Shown: positions 1 to 9,890, counted from the stretch's first letter. The stretch: DNA of 17,758 nt from Tieghemiomyces parasiticus (GCA_027575765.1 JANBPT010000966.1:1-17758), one strand, 5' to 3'. Translations and numbers: made by a program. Notes: a model not told the origin generated them from the letters alone.

Positions 1-768
1 TCCAAGTCTGCTATTTCAGAACCATAAATTCTGTGATAGTAGAATAGCCTTTTGGTTATGGTATTAGACTTGGGCCTAATGTCAGCACACTAAGTGCTGA
101 TTGAATAATAAAACTAGAAGGAACAAAAGAACACTTATATGTGTTGCTGCAGGTCATTCACTGGCCAATTATACCATCTGAACCCAAGGTTACCACCCAG
201 GGCTAGTAGTTTTAGATTTAGGGTTTGTATGCTATAACACCTGGCTTGTAACTTCTGTCATTGTCTATATTCCTTCAAAAGCCCAAGAGGGCGTTGATAA
301 TACCAAATGTGGTCCTCAGAATTGCTGGTAGGGTGCAAGGGCATTTTAACTGGAAACCACACAGAGCCCAAGGTAGGATAAGAATATAAAATGAGGAACA
401 GTAGATGATTGATTCAAACAAAAATAAGGATAATGCTCTATAAAATGACACATCCTGACAGCTGCTAGGGGGCTCGATTATGGCATTCAACCTAGCTAAC
501 ATAAGAAATTTGTAACCTACCAAGCATATTAACACCCTAATCATGGAAAACCCCTAAGCTCAAATTTGAAACCTTTATATCAGTATATATATTATCTCAC
601 TATGGATAACCCCCAGGCACTGCTTCGGCCCTTGGAGGTCGCAAACATTATAGAGTAAAGGGCCTTCACATATTCAGTAAAGAGGGAGGTGATAATCCCC
701 AAGTATAGCCGCGACTTGTCAACTGTCTGAAAACCACAAATCGGTTATTGGAAATTCGAAAAATGTGC
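1..768. other. AT-rich intergenic, no gene recognised
   Basis: This stretch before the tRNA has no coding region I can support. The only sizeable ATG-started frame (544 down to 275, minus, 89 codons, hydrophobic) has no recognisable family motif and no splice context. I see no tRNA, rRNA or obvious transposon terminus here. Base composition is clearly more AT-rich than the gene-bearing part of the window. Confidence 0.6.
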
Positions 769-840
769 GGCTTGATGGTCTAGAGGTATGATTCGCCCTT
801 CGGGTGGGCGAGGTCCCGGGTTCGATTCCCGGTCAAGCCC
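769..840 (+). tRNA. tP(CGG): tRNA-Pro (anticodon CGG)
   Basis: This is a complete cytosolic-type cloverleaf that decodes the proline codon CCG. A perfect 7-bp acceptor stem pairs 769-775 (GGCTTGA) with 833-839 (TCAAGCC). The anticodon arm is CGCCC/GGGCG (794-798 with 806-810) with loop TTCGGGT, placing CGG at 801-803 followed by G37. The T arm is CCGGG-TTCGATT-CCCGG at 816-832 with a 5-nt variable loop. The discriminator base is C840, as is usual for eukaryotic tRNA-Pro. There is no intron and CCA is not encoded. The internal Pol III promoter is visible: A box TGGTCTAGAGG at 776-786 and B box GGTTCGATTCC at 819-829. It has no protein-coding neighbour within 2 kb. Confidence 0.98.
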
Positions 841-843
841 TCA

Positions 844-862
844 TTTTTTTGCTGTTTTTTTT
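844..862 (+). terminator. RNA polymerase III terminator of tRNA-Pro
   Basis: Seven T residues (844-850) start four bases after the discriminator, and a second run of eight T (855-862) follows. This is the usual Pol III termination signal, with a fail-safe second tract. Confidence 0.9.
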
Positions 863-1665
863 CTTCAGTGCCAGGTGGGGAGGGACAGGTCTAACTGCTC
901 AGAAGATGGTAGTCTAATACTAAGAAGTTATGTGTCCTCTGCAGAGGGTTGATCAACTTCAGTTACACCTAGATTGGACCGTTTCTGTCCTTATGATAGC
1001 CATTATGTTCCTGACAAATATAGTGTGTGAAGGTGGAGTTCATGGACCTGTGGTTATCGTGAAGGCCAGCTAGGAACCGTGGCACAAAGTGAGTTAACTA
1101 TTACGAAATTAAACCATTATGTTTGGAAACCGGAAAAAAAGCTCCACGTGTAACATTGGCCCACATTGATTCCTAATGATACTGCACCACAAATTCGGGG
1201 AGAACGGAGCAACTAAATAGGGGCTCGTTGAACTCAGAAGGACTGGATACATGGGCTATCTACCAATTAGGTCGTTGGTTATGTTGCTCCAAGGTACCAA
1301 GCTATCGGCTACTAACTGTGGAAAGCACACATCTCTTACCTATTTTTCTCTTGCATCCTTCCTAGAACTGTTTATTGGTCACCAGCCCCATCACTCTTTA
1401 TCCTCTGACAATGATTGACGCATTTCTATCTAAAACGTGTTACATTCGACTATGACGTCCTACTACCCGGCCAGTTACCAGTGAACCCCATCCCGGGATA
1501 CTTGAGTACCAACCAAAAATATCAACCAGGACTTGGCACCAATCACCACCAAAGGCTTACTTTTACTGTTTAGTCTTTACTCAATAAACCTTACCCGCCC
1601 CCAGTATATCATGCCAATCTAACTGCAACTGGTTATATCTTTCCATTATGTTATCTGGCCACACA

Positions 1666-1701
1666 TATAAATAAACCAGAGCTCTTCACCCTAAAGAGCT
1701 C
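1666..1701 (+). promoter_or_regulatory. TATAAATA box followed by perfect 8-bp hairpin
   Basis: TATAAATA occupies 1666-1673. Six bases later GAGCTCTT (1679-1686) and AAGAGCTC (1694-1701) form a perfect inverted repeat around a 7-nt loop (CACCCTA). No gene follows within 1.3 kb on the plus strand, so any promoter role is unproven. A relic promoter of a mobile element is one possibility. Confidence 0.35.
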
Positions 1702-2140
1702 CTTAGTTCAACACAGGTGGCCTTACCAATAGGGTCTTTTATACCCTGTGTCCAGTGTTATCATAATCAAATCTCAACACATGCCTCACTGTTCCACTTT
1801 ACTCGGTCCTCTGTACCGTTTTGACAGAAACCTATAGTTATATTAAAACCATTGCGACTCCACTAACCCTACGCTCTCCTTTGCGGGCACCACACTGGGG
1901 CTGGCTGAGTAGATAGGGGGCTGGAGGTGGTGGATTCCTCCACTGAATACTGTTACTTTTTTTTACAAAAATTGGAATAATAAATGAAATGCGTCATGGT
2001 GATCCGCAAATTAGAATTTGTTGACCTAGTAGTACAAAATTAAACTAATTTTAACAGCTACAGTGGGAGTTCTAATCGTAATGCAATAAAATTAGTATAC
2101 TATCTAGGCTGAGGACGTCGTTTATTAGGTTCCGATTTGG

Positions 2141-2156
2141 GGCCTTATATAAGGCC
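2141..2156. promoter_or_regulatory. 16-bp perfect palindrome containing TATATAA
   Basis: GGCCTTATATAAGGCC is a perfect 16-base palindrome. It contains a TATA-like core readable on both strands, followed by GC-richer sequence with a repeated 11-mer (2192-2202, 2228-2238). The arrangement resembles the U3/R junction of an LTR promoter, but no LTR ends were identified. No protein gene starts nearby on the plus strand. Confidence 0.35.
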
Positions 2157-2191
2157 TCGGTCTGTGGCTTGGCCTTGTCGGTGCGTGCTAG

Positions 2192-2238
2192 TGTAGAAAG
2201 TCATGTAGTCGTAGAGAAGCATGGGAATGTAGAAAGTC
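2192..2238 (+). repeat. Direct repeat TGTAGAAAGTC, 36-bp period
   Basis: The 11-mer TGTAGAAAGTC occurs exactly at 2192-2202 and 2228-2238, about 40 bp downstream of the TATATAA palindrome. There are two copies only. The function is unknown. Confidence 0.5.
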
Positions 2239-3190
2239 GTTATCAAGACTGGTCAGGGAAGTTGAGGTAAGTTGGGTGATGATAGTTATTTTCTCGTTGA
2301 TTGCATGAGCAGCGGTCCTAGTGTGTGGTGGTGTTGTGGGCTCCTGCTGCTTGGTGCATGAGGTAAGGTCGTTTTTGGGCTATCACAGCTACGCTACTCG
2401 TTTGAAATACGAAGATTAGCCCTCGACCGTCCATCGTGGATACTTCCTACCGTTGATTACAGTACGATGCACTGTCCAATCGTATCTACTCACCTCCAGC
2501 ACTGCTACCTACCAGGCATCGGCGGATCCTAAAAGGGCATATAAAGCTCAAACATGTGTATAGTTTTCGCTAGCAAAATCCCCGAGTGACTGACAGACCG
2601 GGTGTGAGTTGATATGCTGGTTAGATAGAAAAATCGCGAACCAGACGTCGTGGTGTATAAGGTGTCTACACTTTATGCCACGTATTGCAAAATGTGCTAT
2701 AAATCTTGGTTATTAAAATATAAGTCTGCTATCAGTGATCGTTCTTAGCTTTAGATATCAACGGTATAATGCCTATAGGCCAACATCGAACGTGACATAA
2801 TCCCGATATTACAGATTGAGGTTAGGTGGTCAGGGCCTTGACAAGCAATCTGTACCTTGACGCAGTATTGATAGTGCTTAGTTTCGCAAGGCAACCCGTT
2901 GCCTGTAGTAGTACCCAGGGACATGCGTGACTCGGTCTAAAAGTAATCTAATCTGCAATCGATAGCCAGTACGTATTAGTAGAAAATGCCAAAACTGGCG
3001 GTGCACTGGTGACTTGTAACAAAGTGTGAAAACGGGGATTATTGAGACTACTACCAACGGTTTATCGGCGAGAGTACATGGAAAGTAAATCTCGTACCAG
3101 CTCCTCACATTAAGTCACCTGCTGAAGCTGTTACTATCCCTCGTCATATGATCACCATTTACCGTCACCGGGCCAAAAATATTCTCCTGC

Positions 3191-4980
3191 TCACTGCTGA
3201 GGTCGCCGTTCAAGATGCCATCGTAGTCCTAAACAGCAAACGACGACCACTACGTACGATACGGCATTACCGACGTGACTCGGAACGTAGTATGGGGCCT
3301 CGGCCACGCGGTACATTTGACCGCCGACCACCCCACCGAAACTGCCGAGGGCTAGAGTGACAGCGGTGGCCACAGCCCGCTGGCCGGCATTGGGGAAATT
3401 ATCGGCTAGCCACACCATGTTTAGAGGAGTGGTAGAGTTCCACGCTGCCCCACCTACCAGGAGTACTAGGTAACGACCGACCGCGCTGGTGCTGGAGGGC
3501 AGGAATGCAACAAGAAGGAAGGTGGGGATCCCAATGAAGAAAGATGTAGCCACAATGTGGAGGGGGCGCTCACGACGGCGGTCCGAGTGCCAGCCGAGGA
3601 GCACGGCAAAGGCCGCTCCGACAATAAATGGTGGCATACTGAGGAGCTGGGCCTGCCAGCTTTGGAACCCCAGATCGTGGATGACCGTCGTGAGGAGGAA
3701 TACCGTGGCATAGGCCGGGATGATGATGGCGAGCTGAATCAGGGAGTGGACATAGACCACAGGGTTTCTCAGCGTGGATACCAGCGCTGAATGTGAGGAA
3801 GGGTCGACAGTAGCCCTTTGGGTAGACGCAATCGTGGCGGCCCTGGTCGACTCGGTGGATTTGGGCACGTCAAGGCATTTTGATGGAGAGGACTGACTAA
3901 CTGGCTGGTCTCGGTTGTCGGACTCTAACAACAACGAATCAACCGCCTTGGGCCCCGTCCCCTCGGTCACCCTTAAGCCTGACACCCGTTGCGCGGCCCT
4001 CCCGCGCTCGGTAGGAGTTAACCAGCGGGCGGTGGTCGGGGTGTCCGGCAGCAATAGATATATAAGCACCCCAACGAACACGGTGGGGATACCTTCGAGA
4101 AGAAACAACCACCGCCAGGAGGCCAACCCGCCGGTTCCGTGTAAGTGGTCGATCCCGAAAGCCAGTAGTCCGCCTACAGCACCGGAGACGATACTGGCGC
4201 AGTAGAACACGGCGGACCGTGTCCCAATTTCGTCAGGAGTATACCATAAGGTGAGGTAATAGAACACGCCGGGGGCGAACCCAGCTTCGGCCGCACCCAA
4301 GAGAAGCCGTAGCGTTAGGATACTGGCCAACCCGGTACTAGCGGACATGCAAGCCGATAGTGTGCCCCAGCCCATCACGATGAGGCCGAGCCATCGGGAT
4401 GGGCGAATCCTTTGGAGGACCAAGTTAGCTGGGAGCATCAGCAAGATGTAGCCTACGTAGATGGTGTAGATGGAGGGGGGTGATTATTAGGGATAATTCT
4501 CAGCTACCGATTGTGGAGCGTGGCGTAATTTTTTTTTTATCCTGGCATGTCCCAACAATGGAGTGCGACCTCTAAAGATTTTATACTTAGCGCATGCACT
4601 TACCAAAGAAAAATATTGACAAGGACCAGGAGTAGCCACTCTGGGTGAGCCCCAGGTCTTTCTCGATACCCATGAGACGCGCATTACCTGTGAAGCAATT
4701 CGGACAATTTGGGGCGGTCGGTTGTGGAGTTTTCGGTTAATCCAGATGAGCCTGAGTTGTACACCAAGCTTTTTCCGCCTCACACCCTGTCATTAAGAAG
4801 AGCAAAACATATACTTAAACTGTGGACATATTACCTACCTAGGTTCGTCCGATCGAGCGAGTTGAGCAGGTAGGCGACGTTTAGTAGCGGAAAGATGCGC
4901 CAGTCTAACTTGCGCACCAGACGCCGGGCCTGTCGAGGGTCGACGGGCTCGACTATAGTTGGCAGCCGATGGTCAACCAT
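3191..4980 (-). CDS. MFS anion:cation symporter (Dal5/Tna1-like permease), 3 exons
   Basis: This is a membrane transporter of the major facilitator superfamily, ACS branch, whose fungal members import organic anions and vitamins (allantoate, nicotinate, pantothenate, biotin). The substrate cannot be told here. Exons are 4980-4839, 4687-4604 and 4452-3191, both introns are phase 1, and the protein is 495 residues, normal for the family. Visible hallmarks are the pre-TM1 motif RKLDWRIFPLL (23-33), LDRTNLGNAR (42-51), the helix 2 end at PANLVL and RIRPSRWLG (90-98), the helix 4 motif RLLLGAAEAGFAPG (124-137), YTPDEIGTRSA near 147-156, and GTGGLASWRWLFLLEGIPT (181-199). An unusually Ser/Thr-rich central loop spans about 222-300, followed by helices 7-12. 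The start at 4980 is the ATG in context GCCATGG; the open frame upstream of it has no other ATG. It lies in tandem downstream of a bestrophin gene, with 0.9 kb between. Confidence 0.93.
4453..4603 (-). other. Intron 2 of MFS gene (151 nt)
   Basis: The donor is G|GTAAGT at 4604/4603 and the acceptor CTACGTAG|GC at 4453/4452. A CCCTAAT branch-like site and a C-rich tract precede the acceptor. The join gives FFFGYILLMLPANLVL, matching the helix 2 region of ACS permeases. Its length is identical to intron 1. Confidence 0.87.
4688..4838 (-). other. Intron 1 of MFS gene (151 nt)
   Basis: The donor is G|GTAGGT at 4839/4838 and the acceptor CACAG|GT at 4688/4687. A TTAAC branch-like site lies about 40 nt before the acceptor. 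Joining restores L-G-N-A-R-L, the family's conserved sequence after LDRTN. Without removal the frame stops at 4831-4833. Confidence 0.88.
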
Positions 4981-5891
4981 GGCTGTGATTTTTTTGAAGG
5001 GAGTAAGGAAACCGGGGAGGGGCAAACGCTCTATCAGTTTCGTTGAAAATACTGTACAAGGTCAAGGGTGTCATAAACGGCCATCAACCCCATTTCGATA
5101 CCGAAAAGCGCAGTAAAAGTAAGGACAGCTAGCCAAGAGACTAAGTACACTCAAGAATAGCTGGGTTCGGTTGGGGTAGAAATGATAGGTAGGTTGGCCA
5201 GTGTAACCAGAAGAAAGTGGCGCTGTCGAGCTGGTCAGAGGAGCTGGCATAGGTCGATTGGGTACCGTGTGTAACCTGTCCTCCTAGTGTCTCGCGGGGA
5301 GTAGTGCCATGGACGGTATCCTTCGTGAACTCTACCAATGTCGAGTCGCATATTAGGGGAGAAGGCCGCATTGGGCTTGAGCCTGTATGGTTTGCAGCTT
5401 CCTCCTCCGGTGTTTGTCACAATTTGGGCCACTCAATAGAACCAATGTTGCCAGTCATGCATCCAGCCCACGGGATAGAGCCGCTGAAACGATCGCCTGT
5501 TTGAATCGTATCTCGCTTTCAAGCTTAATGGTCCAGCCGCTTAGGGTGATTGTGCAATCCCCTGGTACTTGAGTTTGATGACAAAGATGCGGAGTATTTA
5601 TGCATAGTCAGGGTGAAACTAAAATCCCGAACGGTTATTGGTGACAATGGAAAGAGGGGTATTATATAGTAAAGAAACACAGCGGCTGGACAGCATAGAC
5701 GGTAACGAGCAACATGGGAGCAGGCTATGGAGGACGCAGATCATCAGATTACAGAAACTGGAACCAGCCTTGGATACAAACACTTTTCAAGTAGATTTGT
5801 TCGTGTGAAACAGCCCCATAAAAAGACTGAAATGACTGAAACCTGGGCCCTTCCTGTGACAGCCTTATCCAGCTTGAAGCACCAAGTCCCA
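4981..5891. other. Intergenic: bestrophin 3' side and MFS promoter
   Basis: This 0.9-kb stretch must hold the 3' end of the upstream bestrophin transcript and the promoter of the MFS gene, both on the minus strand. The short overlapping frames on both strands between 5141 and 5572 have no family features. A TATATAA on the minus strand (5667-5661) is too far from the MFS start to assign. I found no canonical AATAAA for the bestrophin transcript. Confidence 0.5.
5000..5009 (-). promoter_or_regulatory. TCCTTACTCC element upstream of MFS start
   Basis: On the coding strand TCCTTACTCC lies 20 nt upstream of the MFS ATG and is followed by CACAG just before CCATGG. It differs by one base from TCCTAACTCC found upstream of both bestrophin genes. 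It could be a core-promoter element or the branch site of a leader intron. Confidence 0.35.
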
Positions 5892-7247
5892 TTAGCCGTC
5901 ATCATTATTACGTTTCTCGTCCCGCAGGGAGACCTTTTCATTCAGGGAGGAACTGGAGGCCGAGGCAGAAGTAGCGGCGACGGCGGTACCCCGCTCCTTC
6001 TCCTTCTCCACCTCCTCCTGATGCTTGTAATGCTGGATGTAAGGCAACCAGTCCTCGACCTTGGGCGGGTTGTACGCGGTCATGTCGTTGAGTTCCTGGC
6101 CGATGACCTTGCAGAAATCATCAAGCGGGAGATCATTGTAGTCAAAACCGAAGGGGTTCTCGATTTCTTTGGCAATGTGGAGAACACCCAACATGGTGAA
6201 CGCCGAGAGGGCCACAATTGGGACGGTGGCCCAACCGAGGTTGGTGAGAAGCTGGAATGGGAGAACTAGGATGTAGAGTAGGACGGTCTGGTGGAGGTGG
6301 ATGGCGTAGGCGATCGGGATAGGGGTGCGCTGGATACGTTCGAACCCGGTGAGGCACTCGGTGAGCACGTTGATGGCGGCGAGGATAGCCGACAGGTGCA
6401 CCGAGTCGACGTTGCCGGCGTCGCGCTCGTGGATCACGTAGTTCTGAAGGAAAATGCTAACCACGTAGGGCACCGTGGCGTGTTCCATCTGGAGGTCCTC
6501 GGCCGTCGCTTTGTCGCGGCGGAGGGTACGATGCACGGCGCTTCCCAGATCGTGGTGCTTGTGGCGTTTACCGCCGTGGTGCAGGGGCGAGGCGGTAGCG
6601 TCGGCGTTATAGGTGCGGCGGCTGTCGTCACTATACTGTGGGCCACGCAGGGTGTCATCATTGCACGGCGTATTGGCCTGGGTGGTATCCCCGTGGTTTG
6701 CGGGCTCGTTGGGCCGTTCAAGGAAAGACAGGTCGCGCGACCAGCCGTCGGGAGAATAGTTCTCGCTCTGGATAGCGAGGAAATACTCCTTCAGGGTAGG
6801 GATGACCGGGCGAATGGCCTCGATCTGCTGCTCCATATCGACGAAGGGATCGGTTCCATGCAAGTAGCACTTGACCGAAAGGGCGAAAGCGTGCAAGAGG
6901 TGGACAGCCAGGTCCTTCTCGCGGGACTTCTCATCGGGGATTAGGATCCACAACAGACGCGACACGTTGCGGATAGCCAGCACCATGTTACTCCACACCT
7001 TACGACCCTCCCAGTAGCGATCATAGGCCGTATTCGTGCGGAAGACTAGCAGGAGCGAAATCACGAAGGACAGGATCGTGACAACGATATTGGTGATGCC
7101 AAGGCTGAGTACCGTGAACCGGTCGACGGCCACGACGGCAGCCGACCAGGCGGCAAAGAATAGCACCGCCGGCGTCACGTGCGGCACCACGGAACCGTGG
7201 AAACGGAATAGGATGGAGTAGGACGCATCGTAAGTAGCGACAGACAT
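5892..7247 (-). CDS. Bestrophin-like anion channel (UPF0187 family), paralog 1
   Basis: The product is a 451-residue membrane protein of the bestrophin/RFP-TM family, which forms pentameric ion channels; a characterised fungal member (Aspergillus BestA) conducts organic anions. An N-terminal helix (about 25-45) is followed by the pore helix ending VFRTNTAYDRYWEGRKVW (68-85). Later come PYVVSIFLQNYV (260-271), FERIQRTPIPIAYAIHLHQ (302-320), the last hydrophobic segment (320-358) and EIENPFGFDYNDLPLD (361-376). By alignment with KpBest I62/I66/F70 and human BEST1 I76/F80/F84, the neck residues would be F61/L65/F69. A long hydrophilic insert (about 162-250) is His/Arg-rich (HHGGKRHKHH at 223-232), and the C-terminal tail is charged, then Ser/Ala-rich. 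It is intron-less. The ATG has A at -3 and aligns with the start of paralog 2. The gene is divergent from paralog 2 across 3.35 kb. Confidence 0.93.
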   Translation of the reverse strand: MSVATYDASYSILFRFHGSVVPHVTPAVLFFAAWSAAVVAVDRFTVLSLGITNIVVTILSFVISLLLVFRTNTAYDRYWEGRKVWSNMVLAIRNVSRLLWILIPDEKSREKDLAVHLLHAFALSVKCYLHGTDPFVDMEQQIEAIRPVIPTLKEYFLAIQSENYSPDGWSRDLSFLERPNEPANHGDTTQANTPCNDDTLRGPQYSDDSRRTYNADATASPLHHGGKRHKHHDLGSAVHRTLRRDKATAEDLQMEHATVPYVVSIFLQNYVIHERDAGNVDSVHLSAILAAINVLTECLTGFERIQRTPIPIAYAIHLHQTVLLYILVLPFQLLTNLGWATVPIVALSAFTMLGVLHIAKEIENPFGFDYNDLPLDDFCKVIGQELNDMTAYNPPKVEDWLPYIQHYKHQEEVEKEKERGTAVAATSASASSSSLNEKVSLRDEKRNNDDG

Positions 7248-8010
7248 GGTGCAGAAGGTGGGCCCGACCGGAGACTAGGCGGCCGAAAAGCTAACGGGGG
7301 TCGGTGTCGGTTACACAGGCGGAGTTAGGACGCGGCACTGAATAGACAAGCCCGGGATAGAATGCACAGGAAACTCGAGCAGACTCGACGAGCGCGTTCA
7401 GGGGCACCGCTGGACTGAATCGAGAAGCAGGCGTGCAGTGGGTTGTAAGAACCGGAGTCGTGCGTGAATCTGATGAGGGGCCGAGGGACGAACAGCGGTT
7501 CGTCTGGAATTCAGGGTATCGCTAAGGTGAAGCGAATGCTAGTTGTGGAAGGTAGACCAGTACCTTGTGGAAGAGGGTAGGCGAGGTTCGGGACAGAGGT
7601 CGTGGCGTTGGAAGGCAGAGGTGAAGGCGGCAGTTAAAGAAGCGAGAAAAAAAGGAAGGGCAGCGACGGGGTGCGGCAAGCCCAGGCGGAAACCCAAGGG
7701 GTGGTTTTAAGGTGGTAGGGCACGGTGGGCGCTGGGAATGACAAGTCCGGCACCGAGGGCAATTGGGCCAATGGCCGCGAGGTGCGGGGGGGCTACGGAA
7801 GTGGCTTAGAAGGCAAGCTCCGCTGGTGATAGGAAACGAGGGGGGGGGGTGGTGGACAAGGGCGCAACAATGGGCCCCAAGTGAAGGAGGAGTCCAGTGG
7901 GTGGCAGAGCCCCGGAGTGGCACACAGTTGATGGGGATGGTCGCTAGGTGGGAGGCAGCGGGGCAACTAGGGAAAATCCTTTAAATGCTCGAAGGCATGG
8001 AGTGACGGGT
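7248..8010 (-). promoter_or_regulatory. Pyrimidine-rich leader/promoter of bestrophin paralog 1
   Basis: Read on the coding (minus) strand, the roughly 750 bp upstream of the start are C/T-rich, mirroring the region upstream of paralog 2. Plus-strand frames here (for example 7763-7984) simply read the G-rich complement. A run of ten G (7840-7849, plus strand) lies within it. No clear TATA box was seen. Confidence 0.5.
7321..7330 (-). promoter_or_regulatory. TCCTAACTCC element upstream of bestrophin 1
   Basis: This exact 10-mer lies 73 nt upstream of the ATG on the coding strand and is shared with the leader of bestrophin paralog 2 in the same orientation. It contains CTAAC, a good fungal branch-point sequence, and GTTAG follows about 40 nt later, so a 5'UTR intron is possible. 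Confidence 0.4.
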
Positions 8011-9890
8011 GGAAACAAGACAGATAGACGGGTGGCTGTCTTGGCTATTAACATCCCTACCAGAAAGAACAATATCCCGGGGCGGGGGATGGCCAAGGCT
8101 TGAGACTTGGGCCCCACACTCGTCCTTATGCCCCGCACATACATGCGCGCGGGGCCTTCCCTTTAGTTGCCACATTCCCCCCCCCCCCTTGCGGGGACCG
8201 CCAGCCCATTCACACCGTATGTAGGCTACAAAATAAGTGGGAGACGACCACTCTCCAACGCTGGCGGCGTCACCCTCCAACACTACCAACTTCGGCCCTC
8301 CCACAGAAGTCGTTATTGATGCCGTGCAAGGAAGGGTTGATCTCAATAATGCAGAGGAGGCATGTCGGTTGGGGTAGGAACAGAAGAGGCAGTCCAGTCG
8401 ACCATCGTACCTTCGCGTTATTGGCGATCTATAATTGGCAATAGCGGCTCACCTACCGCATCGAAACATGGAACGAAGCCGCACAATATTAGTACTAAAT
8501 AGATCCAGCACCTCTGGACACTGCCTAACCCGTCGTCACCTAAATCACGCCCGGGACCGCCCAGCAAAACGCTTGGGTGGTGCTTCGCAACTCTGGCAAC
8601 CATATCTGCTAGCTGATCACCATAACCTCAACCCTGCCCTATCTATGTACCATTCCTCTACGTGATATTTTAACATAAGGCCATGCGGGATCCCTATCGT
8701 TGACTACACCCCCTCCGACACAGCCGTGTGCAGCGCTATGCTGCCCCTTCTCTCCATGGTAACCATCATCGGTACAGGTATCGTTGGGATTTATGACAAA
8801 CCGACGCGCCAATCACGACTTCTGACCGGCCTTGTCGGTATGGCAGCTCCCGACACGCTGCTGAGCCGAGGGTGATCGTCAAGCTAAATTTTCCATTTTG
8901 GGAGACGCTGGGGCGGCCAATATCCACTCCCCCATTCACACCCAATGGCGCCGACTATACTGGTTACACTCCCCACTGAGCTGAGAACCTCTTTAGGCAT
9001 CGTCCATTCAATTGACATGCTTGGGAGTTGGGGCATGCGATATGACCCGCTGTGAGGATCAGTAAGTTGAGTAATGGACAGCCGTGGCAAGCATTGGATT
9101 GGACGCAAGGTTGGACTCGGGTGCGATTCTTTTCTTGTTGGTGGTTATGGGCGGGTCCGTCTCCCCGACAAGGCCACACAAACTTACAATTTCCTTGAAA
9201 GATTTTTAACCGGAATTTGTCACACCCCTCAAACGTATGTACGCACTTCAGGGTGTGTGACGGGGAGAGAAGGTGACAGGCAATTAAGATGCCCATAGCC
9301 GACCAGGTGCTCCCGTTAGTAAAAAACATAGTGAATAACCCCAAAAAACGGCATAGCTCACAAACGAGGATCTAGAGGGCTGGATCGAGTCCCCTAAAGC
9401 AATATATCCGTCCCAAACTCACAGGAGAGATTGGGTGGGGAAGGTAACTCCGAGCTCCTTAGCCGGCACCCTATGCAAGTGAGGAAGAACTGGGTCGGCG
9501 GGGGCTTAGCAGCGGAGGACCAGGGTGGCTGGGACGCCATGCCGAAGACTGTGATGTTTGGCGGATGGCAAAGTAGGCACTCCATTGTATTGTCCACCAA
9601 TATGTTGTGGTGACTGGTATTATTCTTTTTTTAGACAACTTGCCTGTACTTGGTCGGTGGGATCCTGGTTATTCAACGCGGTCTGGGCTTGCCTGGCCCA
9701 CCATCTGGCATTGCTCTGTACCGGTCACGTTATCAGTAGTCTTGCCTTCGATAGCCAGAGCAGCACCAGGTGTGACCAGGAGTTGATGGTAGGCCCACAG
9801 CACAACCAGGGACAGTTGGCTTCGAAGTCCCGGTAAGGGCCGGCTTGGCCTTGCAGCGATAACCCGAACTGTGGATCTCTAACTACACCC
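8011..9890. other. Central spacer between divergent bestrophin genes
   Basis: There is no convincing gene in this stretch. It contains a run of twelve C (8177-8188), a CACACCC/GGGTGTG inverted repeat (9221-9227 with 9251-9257) and nested complementary segments at 9695-9831 (listed separately). Several 60-130 codon frames on both strands have no family features, and many begin at non-ATG codons. A B-box-like GGATCGAGTCCC at 9382-9393 does not sit in a tRNA fold. Confidence 0.5.
9695..9831 (+). other. Nested inverted repeats, possible structured RNA
   Basis: GGCCCACCAT (9695-9704) pairs with ATGGTAGGCC (9786-9795) with one mismatch, and GCTCTG (9713-9718) pairs with CAGAGC (9756-9761) inside it. 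GGTCAC (9723-9728) can pair with GTGACC (9772-9777) in a crossing, pseudoknot-like way. A further GGGAC/GTCCC hairpin is at 9809-9813/9827-9831. No family is recognised. Chance pairing is quite possible. Confidence 0.2.

Larger units (their letters stand above)
841..3190. other. Long gene-poor intergenic region
   Basis: About 2.3 kb lie between the tRNA terminator and the 3' end of the transporter gene. No frame of convincing length or composition is present: the 76-codon minus frame at 2878-3108 has no recognisable motif. The region contains a TATAAATA box with a perfect hairpin (1666-1701), a 16-bp palindrome built around TATATAA (2141-2156) and a short direct repeat (2192-2238), listed separately. 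These could be remnants of LTR-type elements, but I found no paired termini, target-site duplication or retroelement protein. Confidence 0.55.

Noticed and set aside
275..544. 89-codon hydrophobic minus-strand ORF with ATG
   Set aside because: It is short, in AT-rich DNA, with no recognisable family and no splice or promoter support. The hydrophobicity can come from T-rich codons.
2277..2282. TGATGA, possible C box of a C/D snoRNA
   Set aside because: No CTGA D box at a suitable distance and no terminal stem.
2019..2390. Possible solo LTR around the TATATAA palindrome (TGTTGA to ATCACA)
   Set aside because: The candidate ends have no flanking target-site duplication and no second copy or retroelement protein is in the window.
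5727..6269. 180-codon plus-strand frame
   Set aside because: It lies antisense to the bestrophin 1 coding region and reads as a Gly/Leu/Glu-rich shadow with no family motif.
6291..6944. 217-codon plus-strand frame
   Set aside because: It is antisense to bestrophin 1. The composition (Val/Gly/Asp/His-rich) is what GC-rich third positions produce on the opposite strand.
9382..9393. GGATCGAGTCCC, resembling a tRNA B box
   Set aside because: The flanks do not form a T stem, acceptor stem or A box, so no tRNA can be folded.
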